Source: Clostridia bacterium (lineage in GTDB: Bacteria > Bacillota > Clostridia > Saccharofermentanales > Saccharofermentanaceae). From it: a DNA stretch of 64,000 nucleotides. The stretch spans positions 1 through 64,000 of the forward strand of contig JAKSRE010000016.1 in assembly GCA_024403775.1 (NCBI GenBank), written 5' to 3'. Both the position numbers and the translations under genes were made by a program. The notes below the pieces were generated by a model, which saw only the letters and a list, made by a program, of their open reading frames with translations, was not told the origin of the DNA and did not search any database. Of the stretch, positions 54,797 to 62,339 are shown piece by piece (the stretch's first letter is position 1; every line of letters starts with the position of its first letter).

Positions 54797-54824
54797 TTGA
54801 CAAAATCGCTAGATTTGATATAAA
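54797..54824 (+). promoter_or_regulatory. Predicted promoter of a plus-strand intergenic RNA
   Basis: TTGACA and TATAAA, 16 nt apart, with a TG one nt before the -10. No plus-strand gene follows, so it predicts a short RNA. Confidence 0.6.
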
Positions 54825-54830
54825 TTTATA

Positions 54831-54985
54831 TGCTACATTTTGTAGAAGGAATGGCATTTTGTAGGACAAAACCTACCAGATTGTTGTTCCACGGCAGATT
54901 GATTATTTGCCGAATAAATTTTGACACTTTTCTCTATATACTCCATTTCTTTTTCAAGTGCGCATCGGGTCTCCCCGGTGCGTGC
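54831..54985 (+). ncRNA. Candidate small RNA with serial hairpins
   Basis: After the predicted transcript start there are four hairpins: CTACA/TGTAG (54833-54845), GTAGG/CCTAC (54861-54876), CGGCA/TGCCG (54892-54912), and a strong 10-bp GCGCATCGGG/CCCGGTGCGT (54960-54983). No ORF and no classical T-run. It is the only content found in the 351-nt gap. The 3' end is not known; identity unassigned. Confidence 0.4.
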
Positions 54986-55002
54986 CTATTTATGGAAAAA
55001 AA

Positions 55003-55662
55003 TTACTCACGTACTCTTTTAATAATGTCAATTATTCCGTCAATACTTGGAACTTCTGCATAAATCATATCTCTTATCTCATCGTCTGTAGGAGTCTGAT
55101 CAGGAACATATATAACCTTAAGTCCAGCACTATAGGCACTCTTAACCCCATTAGGCGCATCTTCCACAGCAAAAATATTTTCCTTGTCAGTATCAAGGCA
55201 GCTTGCTGCAAATTCATAAATATCAGGAGCAGGCTTACCATGCTCAACCATAGTCGCACAGATAATTCTTTTAAATCTTCCACTTAAGCCAACCATTTTA
55301 AGATACTTTTCTGTTCTTTCTTCATCAGTTGCTGTGGCTATAGCAGTAGTAATTTTTTCTTTCTCAAGCCAGTCAAGAAGCGTAATTACACCTGGGCGAA
55401 GCTCTATTCCATATTTATTTACATGCTCTTCTATATATTCTTTTCGTCTGTTTCTTACTTTATTGTAATCAAAATCAGGACCATACCAGATTTTAAACTG
55501 CTCTGGAGCAAACGGTCTTCCCAGAGATCTTAATTTTAAGGCACGTTCGTCTGACAATTCATAACCGCAATCAGCAAATGCCATTGGCCAGTATTTTCTA
55601 TAGAGTTTTTCTGTATCAATCAAAGTTCCATCCATATCGAAAATGACATTTATATCCTTCAT
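55003..55662 (-). CDS. HAD-superfamily hydrolase
   Basis: A 219-residue phosphatase-like protein. Motif I is FDMDGTLIDTE (nucleophile Asp9, acid/base Asp11), motif II TAIATAT, motif III with KPAPDIY, and motif IV EDAPNGVKSA. It belongs to the beta-phosphoglucomutase/phosphoglycolate phosphatase-like subgroup; substrate not determinable. GAGGTG precedes the ATG. No convincing terminator follows. Confidence 0.9.
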   Translation of the reverse strand: MKDINVIFDMDGTLIDTEKLYRKYWPMAFADCGYELSDERALKLRSLGRPFAPEQFKIWYGPDFDYNKVRNRRKEYIEEHVNKYGIELRPGVITLLDWLEKEKITTAIATATDEERTEKYLKMVGLSGRFKRIICATMVEHGKPAPDIYEFAASCLDTDKENIFAVEDAPNGVKSAYSAGLKVIYVPDQTPTDDEIRDMIYAEVPSIDGIIDIIKRVRE

Positions 55663-55804
55663 GCTTCAACACCTCAAAAAATAATATGAACTATCATAAT
55701 ATTCCGTAAGATGAATTGCAACTTTGCCATTATAGCTATGTTTTAATTATTTTTTTGGTAACATTGTCTTATAGAAATTAAATATCTGCTCATATAATAT
55801 AGAA

Positions 55805-55907
55805 GTATGATTGAACTTGCGTAGTAACTTTTTACTTTACGTATTCATGTTATAAACTCAAAAACAGCAGCACCGGAAAATGGCAAGGTCCGATGTTGCT
55901 GTTTTTT
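55805..55907 (+). ncRNA. Candidate small RNA with a strong terminator
   Basis: A TATAAT box (55793-55798) is followed by about 100 nt ending in a Rho-independent terminator, AACAGCAGCACCGG (55863-55876) with CCGATGTTGCTGTT (55890-55903) and TTTTTT. An internal hairpin (CGTAGTAA with TTAC-TACG) lies at about 55818-55840. The only possible coding content is a five-codon MIELA peptide. The -35 is weak. No upstream plus-strand gene needs this terminator, supporting a discrete RNA. Confidence 0.5.
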
Positions 55908-55924
55908 CTTTACAAATTGTTAAT

Positions 55925-55953
55925 TTACACAAGATACAAAAATATGTATAATT
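55925..55953 (+). promoter_or_regulatory. Predicted promoter of the large membrane-protein gene
   Basis: TTTACA and TATAAT at 17-nt spacing, about 70 nt upstream of the start. Confidence 0.75.
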
Positions 55954-55957
55954 CAAA

Positions 55958-55978
55958 TAGTTTGATAATCAAACTATA
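55958..55978 (+). promoter_or_regulatory. Operator-like perfect palindrome at the promoter
   Basis: ATAGTTTGAT-A-ATCAAACTAT, 10-bp arms around one A, immediately downstream of the -10 at the expected transcript start. It fits a repressor-binding site; a hairpin in the 5' leader is less likely since there is almost no loop. Confidence 0.5.
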
Positions 55979-56021
55979 TTGTTATGAAATCTGTTAGGGA
56001 GAGAAACGGAGACAAAAACAA

Positions 56022-59000
56022 ATGGAGTTATTGTTTATATTACCTTTTTTGGCATACTTTCTATCGCCAATACCACTATTGATTGCCTTCTTTATGGCAA
56101 GAAAATCAGCAAACAGAAAACAGGAAAATATCATTCGTTTACAAAAAGAAAACCTTGATTTACGTAGAAAAATCAAGTTATTGGATTCTGAGAATGAGAA
56201 TCAGGCAAAGCAAATTAAGTGGTTCCAGAAAGAACTTAATCACAAGATCGAGACTTCTACAAGTAGTATGAATGAACCAGCAAAGCTGGATTCAGAAGAT
56301 GTTTCAGTCTCAAATATTGTTTCTGAGCCTACTGTTGAAGAATCAGTTATCTCAGCACCTTCTGTCCAAGAACCATCTGTATCTGATGCTATAGTTACAG
56401 ACAGTATTCCTGAGAACAAAATTGATATTAAAGCAGCATCATTTGCCCCTTCTTCAACTCTTTCTTCAATTCCTTCTATGGAACCTGAATTTAAAAGACC
56501 TGCTCTTGAAGCCAGAAATGATGATTATACGCCAAAGGCTTCATTTACTAATAAAAAGCCATCTAATTCCAAGAAGAAGCTTACTGATCTTATCGACATA
56601 TCAAATACTGGTGTTATTTTAACTGTCGGTGTAGTACTTCTCCTTCTTGCTTCAATTGGCTTTATGTCAGCTACCTGGGGACTTCTCACACCTGGTATAA
56701 GAGCATTATTCCTCCTGTCACTTAGTGGTATTTTTATCGGTGCAGGTATTCTTGCCAAGGTAAAATTCAAGCTTCCTAGCACAGCTCTTGCCTTCTACTC
56801 TATCGGTAGTGCTACTCTTCCAATTACTATAATTGGATCAAGTGCCTTCGGCCTTCTTGGCGGTCTTCTTACAATGGATGGAATCGGCGGACATATTACA
56901 TTCGCGCTCGCTTTTGCTTCTCTTTTGATACTTACGGTTTGGGGTGCACATTTCTTTAGTAGTAAGGTTTTTGCTTTAATCTCGCTGTTTTGTACCACAT
57001 GTCTTCTCATATCAATCGTTACAATTCAGGATATCCCTGAAATTCTTGCTTCAGGAATACTTGCAGTAGTTGCAACTGTTATTACTGCTGTTACTCCTTT
57101 TATTAAAAGCAGAGTAGAGAAAACCAACTGGAATCCATATTTTAAGGTGCTTGATATCTTCAGTATTTCAAATCAGTACATCCTATCTGTTATGGCATTA
57201 ATTCTTGCTGATGGAGACAGACTTGCAGGTTTGTTCATTATCATTCTTGGCGCAGGCTTCCTTTTGGGTTCATTCACATACTATAAAAACAGCCTCATCA
57301 GCATTCCACATTTCCTTTTTGTACTTGCTGGAAGCGCCATCTTGTTTGATGTAGAATCAGCACTCTCAACAGCTATCTGGATGATGATTTCAGGTATCTA
57401 TATGCTTGTTTTGTCATTTGTTCCAATTATAAAAAAACCACTTAATAAAATATCTTCAATTGGTGGTCTTGTTTTCATCGCAGGAAGTATATTCCCACTT
57501 ATAGCTCATATAAGTAACAATAATGATTCTTATGTTTATATTCCATTCCTCATTATTGCAGGACTTATTTATATGTGGTTTGGATATATGAAGAAGAATC
57601 CTCATTTTTCATGTGGTCCGATTGTCTTTTTTGAGATTCTTCTCATCCTGCTCGCTGGAAGTTTGTTCGGTGATGCATCAAGCTTTGAATTCGCTATCTT
57701 TATGTTTGCTGGTACTTTAATTGGCTACTTGGCATATATACTTATTAAGCATCCAATGTATTCTGTATTCGGAGATATTACTTTCTGGCTTGTAGCTTTA
57801 TATTCAGTTGTAAATGTTCTTAGCCCATACCACGAGATAAGTTTTGCTATCTGGAGTGTTATCGCTATTATTTTCGCAGTTTTCACTTTATTTAATACAG
57901 TACTTATATCAAAGAGAGAGACATTATTTAAGAATTACCTTTTAAGCTTTTATAAGGTAGCGTGGACCTTGGTTTCTTTTGTAGGATTAATGAATATCTT
58001 TGATACTTTTAAGTATAATGAAATTGTAAGTTCTTATTTTATTGTATTCTCATTAATACTCGCAGGATTAGTAATCTGGACGAATATCAAGAAGGCTGTT
58101 GATTCTGACAGACTTTTCTATTATTCATCCTATGCTATGCTTCATGTTTATACATTCTTACTGCTTCCATATATTAACGATTATAACTGCACAAATATAT
58201 GCTCTGTATTAAGAATAATAAGCATCTGCATTCCTGTTCTTGTTAATGCTTTTATTATCTTTATTAATCTTAAAAATTCAGCTATTAATGACAGATCACT
58301 TCGCTTCCCTTCACACTGCTTTATGGCATCCATGGGTATCGGAATCTCATATTTGTCAGGATTTTTGACACAGGATTTAGATCTTGAGCCAGGACAGTTA
58401 CTTTGGAAGAGCTTAACGATTGGCTTTATCCTGATTTGCCTCATTGGTACACTTGTCGCAATGTATCTCTCACAGAATAAAAAGACATTTATTAAAGATA
58501 ATCTTAATGGTCTTCTTAATGGTGTTTTAATCTGGACTGGAATATACGAGATTATTTTATTCTTCGATACAGTAGCAATTGTTCCAAATCCAATAGCTAT
58601 CTTCTGGCTTTGTATTGGAATCTGGTTCCTTAACATTCTTATATTCAGACACGAATTCAGAATCGTCGGCATATTATCATTCATTCCACTTGCAGCATAC
58701 TATATCTATGCTATTGATAATATTTGCCCTAAGGATATGTCTTTTGCAATTTTCTCAACTATTCATGTAAAGTATTTGCTGTATATTATTCCAGTAGTTA
58801 TCTGTTCAGCAATTCTTGCACTCAACAAGAAGAATGACATTACTAAGGATTCTCTCTTCTGGGGTTCTCTTCTTATGTCTGGTTCAATACTTTTGTTTTA
58901 CTCAAAAGTATCTGCACTTGGACTTTTGGGATTTATCATCGTACTTCTCGCTTACTTTATTGGAAGTAAAGACAGAGAATCAAAAATCAGAGCTCTCTGC

Positions 59001-59477
59001 CTTATCGCAGTTACTGCATCAACAGCAATCTGGATGAGATTTCCTATCAGTGATACAGATTACATCAGAGTTCATACAGAGCAGCTTTACCTGATTCCAA
59101 CAACACTTCTTATGTTTACGCTTCCTTGGATTGTAAGAAGCTTCGGTAAATATAAAAAGCAGTTTATAAAGCTTCGTCTCATTTACTGCTATGTTGCTAT
59201 GGCAATTCTTGGATTTATGGCATTAGACTCAGGTGAGCTTTTTGACCTCATCTCATTTGCAGTAATAAGTACAGCAATCATTGTAGTTGCTTATCTTATT
59301 CATAACAGAAACTACGTTATCCTTGGTGCTGTATGCACACTCGGCTTCATGATTTATTTGATAAATGAAGTTGTTGGCGGTATGGCTTGGCTTGTTTACC
59401 TTACACTTGCTGGTCTCGTTCTTATTGGCGTTGCTGTACGTAACGAGATTAAGCGCCGTAATAGCAAGGAAAGCTGA
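56022..59477 (+). CDS. Large polytopic membrane protein of unknown function
   Basis: A 1151-residue protein. It opens with a membrane helix (residues 1-25), a coiled coil (30-75, IIRLQKENLDLRRKIKLLDSEN), a Ser/Thr/Pro-rich cytosolic linker to about 185, and then roughly 30 hydrophobic helices to the C-terminus. ILTVGVVLLLLASIGFMSATW recalls DUF2157/DUF2339-type proteins and actinobacterial SCO7613-like proteins; no transport motif is evident. The ATG follows GGAGACAAAAACAA. Own promoter with an operator-like palindrome. Role unknown. Confidence 0.75.
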   Translation: MELLFILPFLAYFLSPIPLLIAFFMARKSANRKQENIIRLQKENLDLRRKIKLLDSENENQAKQIKWFQKELNHKIETSTSSMNEPAKLDSEDVSVSNIVSEPTVEESVISAPSVQEPSVSDAIVTDSIPENKIDIKAASFAPSSTLSSIPSMEPEFKRPALEARNDDYTPKASFTNKKPSNSKKKLTDLIDISNTGVILTVGVVLLLLASIGFMSATWGLLTPGIRALFLLSLSGIFIGAGILAKVKFKLPSTALAFYSIGSATLPITIIGSSAFGLLGGLLTMDGIGGHITFALAFASLLILTVWGAHFFSSKVFALISLFCTTCLLISIVTIQDIPEILASGILAVVATVITAVTPFIKSRVEKTNWNPYFKVLDIFSISNQYILSVMALILADGDRLAGLFIIILGAGFLLGSFTYYKNSLISIPHFLFVLAGSAILFDVESALSTAIWMMISGIYMLVLSFVPIIKKPLNKISSIGGLVFIAGSIFPLIAHISNNNDSYVYIPFLIIAGLIYMWFGYMKKNPHFSCGPIVFFEILLILLAGSLFGDASSFEFAIFMFAGTLIGYLAYILIKHPMYSVFGDITFWLVALYSVVNVLSPYHEISFAIWSVIAIIFAVFTLFNTVLISKRETLFKNYLLSFYKVAWTLVSFVGLMNIFDTFKYNEIVSSYFIVFSLILAGLVIWTNIKKAVDSDRLFYYSSYAMLHVYTFLLLPYINDYNCTNICSVLRIISICIPVLVNAFIIFINLKNSAINDRSLRFPSHCFMASMGIGISYLSGFLTQDLDLEPGQLLWKSLTIGFILICLIGTLVAMYLSQNKKTFIKDNLNGLLNGVLIWTGIYEIILFFDTVAIVPNPIAIFWLCIGIWFLNILIFRHEFRIVGILSFIPLAAYYIYAIDNICPKDMSFAIFSTIHVKYLLYIIPVVICSAILALNKKNDITKDSLFWGSLLMSGSILLFYSKVSALGLLGFIIVLLAYFIGSKDRESKIRALCLIAVTASTAIWMRFPISDTDYIRVHTEQLYLIPTTLLMFTLPWIVRSFGKYKKQFIKLRLIYCYVAMAILGFMALDSGELFDLISFAVISTAIIVVAYLIHNRNYVILGAVCTLGFMIYLINEVVGGMAWLVYLTLAGLVLIGVAVRNEIKRRNSKES

Positions 59478-60371
59478 TTACATATTATAGAATTTCTCGA
59501 TAAGACATTTTGCTTCAGAGATAGGATCACCCTGCATATCAATCCAGTTGATATCAGTTCTCTTACGAAACCAGGTCATCTGCTCTCTTGCAAGATGTCT
59601 TATTTCCATAAAAAGCTTATCGTAAAAAGAGTTAAAATTCTTAAACTCGCCTCTAAGGTACATAAGAATATAACGATACTCTAATCCCAGCTTATAAAGA
59701 AATTCATCAGTAGCACCATTAGCACGAAGATTTTTTACTTCGTCCAACATGCCCTGCTCTAACCTTCTGTCAAGACGCTCTCTAATGCGCTCATATAAAA
59801 TCTCTCTTGGCCAGGTAACGCCAAGAACCAGAGTCTCATAGCGTTTAATATTCTCTCTTTTCGCTGTGTCACCACAAAGAATTTTCTCGCAAGCACGCTC
59901 AAGTCTTCTCTTATTCTTAATATCAATTGTATCTAATATATCAGGGGTATTCTCTTTTATAAGTTCTATTAATTCTTCACTAGACATATCAAGGACTCTT
60001 TGTCTTATTTCAGGATCAATTTGGATATTATTTAAATTGTACCCATCCACAACTGAGTTTACATAAAGCCCAGTTCCTCCTACAAGGAAAGCTTTCTTGC
60101 CTCTTCCTAAGGTATCGTCAATAGCCTCATAAGCAAGTCTTTGAAAATCAGTTAAAGAGAATAAATCATTAGGCTTTACTACATCAATCAGATGATGTTT
60201 AACTTCCTTCATCTCTTCAGGAGTAACCTTGCCAGATCCCAAATCCAAGCCTTCAAACACCTGTCTGGAATCAGCAGAGATAATCTCAGCACCATAAATC
60301 TTGGCAAGCTCTATTCCAAGCCCACTTTTACCAGATGCATTTGTACCAGCTATAGTAACCAGCTTTTCCAT
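59478..60371 (-). CDS. miaA: MiaA-family tRNA dimethylallyltransferase
   Basis: About 297 residues. MiaA adds a dimethylallyl group to A37 of tRNAs reading UNN codons. Seen: P-loop GTNASGKS (9-16; the usual form is GPTASGKT/S), EIISADSRQVFEGLDLGSGKVT, and late HLAREQMTWFRKR. The P-loop and DSRQVF differ from standard MiaA, so it may be a divergent paralogue. The ATG at 60371 follows GGGAGAG; the longer frame adds 18 residues without a ribosome binding site. Confidence 0.85.
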   Translation of the reverse strand: MEKLVTIAGTNASGKSGLGIELAKIYGAEIISADSRQVFEGLDLGSGKVTPEEMKEVKHHLIDVVKPNDLFSLTDFQRLAYEAIDDTLGRGKKAFLVGGTGLYVNSVVDGYNLNNIQIDPEIRQRVLDMSSEELIELIKENTPDILDTIDIKNKRRLERACEKILCGDTAKRENIKRYETLVLGVTWPREILYERIRERLDRRLEQGMLDEVKNLRANGATDEFLYKLGLEYRYILMYLRGEFKNFNSFYDKLFMEIRHLAREQMTWFRKRTDINWIDMQGDPISEAKCLIEKFYNM

Positions 60372-60434
60372 ATTATCTCTCCCAGCCATTAAATTTATGC
60401 TAGCTATTCTACCACACGAAACCATTATTTTCTA

Positions 60435-60462
60435 TTTACACTCAAAATCATTGTGTTATAAT
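60435..60462 (+). promoter_or_regulatory. Predicted promoter of the ABC exporter
   Basis: TTTACA and TATAAT, 16 nt apart. The -10 region TTGTGTTATAATCATT is identical over 16 nt to that of the ABC operon at 8507. Confidence 0.7.
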
Positions 60463-60497
60463 CATTGCTTATTATCAAAAAAAGAATGGTATAGATT

Positions 60498-62339
60498 ATG
60501 GGTAAGAAAGAGAGTAAGAAAAAAGATAATCTTACGCTCATTCAAACACTAAAGAACGATTGGTTTGCACTAAAACTTGGGGCTTCATATAGTAAATCTT
60601 TCGTTACTGGTGCTTTCTTCAGAAGACTCTTTGGTTATTTTGAATGGGTGTATTGGGACGGCATATTCTTAAGAGTAGTAGTAGGTGCTCTTGACGAGCA
60701 TAAAAGCTTCGAAAGTATTTTGTGGTTCATATTAATAAGTACTATGGTTCTTATTTTTACTAACCTGTGTATTCACTATGTCGAGAATGTCGTTTTCCCA
60801 CTCGAAACAACAAGAATATATGGTGGACTATACAAAAAACTATTTAATAAGGCTAAGAATGTCGAATTAAAATGTTACGAAGATCCGGACTTTTATAATA
60901 AATACACCATGGCAATGGATGGTGCAGATACTAAAGTAACCGAGATAATCAAAAAGTTATGGGGTACTATAATTGGTGCCATAGCTCTTATGGTTATATT
61001 TAAATTCATGTATGACATTGACAAGCTATCAGTCATATTTATCATATCGCCAATTATCGGTAATTTCATTTTCGGAAATTATCAGAACAAAAATGAATTT
61101 AAAAGATATCAGGAACAGATACCTTATGAGAAAGTATTAAATTACGTTAACAGAACTATGTATCTTCCTGACGGCGCTAAGGAAATAAGACTCACCAATG
61201 TCTTTAGTCTTCTTAAAAAGCAGTATAACAAAGCTACAGATCAAAACGTATCTATTGCTGAAAAGTTCGGCTTTAAAGTAGCAAGTCTTAACTTCTGGAG
61301 AATAACATTTACCTTCACTGTAATTTTTGAAGGTGTGCTTTTATATGCTATTTATAAGAACAGAGTTGCTGGTACCATATCGCTTGCTGAGATAACAGTA
61401 ATGACAAGTCTCATGGTAGCAATGACCTGGATTCTTATTATTCTATTTGAGGATATACTTGTCCTTATGAAGAATGGTGTCTTCGTAAATAACTTAAGGG
61501 CCTTCCTTGAATATGAGGAAAAGATTCCAGAAAACGCTGACGGAATAATTCCTTCAAGCGAGTTTGAGACACTTGAATTTAGAAATGTATCTTTCTCTTA
61601 TAAGAATGAAGAGACTATAAAGAATCTCTCTTTCACTATTAATAAGGGTGACATTGTGGCTCTTGTAGGTCATAACGGAGCAGGTAAAACAACTATCATA
61701 AAACTTCTGCTTAGACTTTATGATCCAAATAGTGGCGAGATATTACTAAATGGCCATAATATTAAGGAATATAACCTTAAGGCTTACAGAAATATGTTTG
61801 CTACAACTTTCCAGGACTTTTGCATGTTCGCCATGACTGTTAAAGAGAATGTCCTTATGGGAAGAACATTTGATAACGAAGATGAGATTACAATCAAGGC
61901 TCTTAAAAGGGCTGGAATTTACGATAAAATCTCTACCCTCCCTGATGGAATCAATACAATGATGACCAAGGAATTTGACGAGGACGGCATTGTATTATCA
62001 GGTGGTCAGCATCAAAAACTCGCTGTTGCAAGAACTTTTGCCAAAGAATCCCCTATTAAGATTTTTGACGAACCTTCTTCTGCATTAGATCCTATTGCAG
62101 AATATGAATTGTTCAAAAACATTCTGAAAGAAGGCAGAACACATACGATGGTATTTATCTCACACAGATTATCATCAGTAAAGAACTGCGACAAAGTATT
62201 TATGCTCGAAAAGGGGCAGATAATTGAAGAGGGCTCACATGATGAGCTTATTAAGCTAAATGGTAAATATGCCAAGATGTATTTAAGACAGGCTATGAAC
62301 TATCTCGCTATAGAAAACGAGAAGGAGGTGAAATTATGA
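60498..62339 (+). CDS. ABC exporter half-transporter (permease-ATPase), subunit 1
   Basis: A 613-residue protein: an N-terminal membrane domain (about 1-335) and a C-terminal ATPase with Walker A GHNGAGKTT, Q-loop FQDF, signature LSGGQHQ, Walker B IKIFDEPSS (catalytic Glu present) and H-loop ISHRLSS. The next gene encodes a similar subunit overlapping by ATGA, so a heterodimer is likely. Substrate is unknown; peptides or drugs are usual. Start has only a weak ribosome binding site. Confidence 0.9.
   Translation: MGKKESKKKDNLTLIQTLKNDWFALKLGASYSKSFVTGAFFRRLFGYFEWVYWDGIFLRVVVGALDEHKSFESILWFILISTMVLIFTNLCIHYVENVVFPLETTRIYGGLYKKLFNKAKNVELKCYEDPDFYNKYTMAMDGADTKVTEIIKKLWGTIIGAIALMVIFKFMYDIDKLSVIFIISPIIGNFIFGNYQNKNEFKRYQEQIPYEKVLNYVNRTMYLPDGAKEIRLTNVFSLLKKQYNKATDQNVSIAEKFGFKVASLNFWRITFTFTVIFEGVLLYAIYKNRVAGTISLAEITVMTSLMVAMTWILIILFEDILVLMKNGVFVNNLRAFLEYEEKIPENADGIIPSSEFETLEFRNVSFSYKNEETIKNLSFTINKGDIVALVGHNGAGKTTIIKLLLRLYDPNSGEILLNGHNIKEYNLKAYRNMFATTFQDFCMFAMTVKENVLMGRTFDNEDEITIKALKRAGIYDKISTLPDGINTMMTKEFDEDGIVLSGGQHQKLAVARTFAKESPIKIFDEPSSALDPIAEYELFKNILKEGRTHTMVFISHRLSSVKNCDKVFMLEKGQIIEEGSHDELIKLNGKYAKMYLRQAMNYLAIENEKEVKL

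Noticed and set aside
58181..58684. 167-codon minus-strand frame inside the large membrane protein
   Set aside because: Antisense to a clear coding sequence, poor composition and no ribosome binding site.
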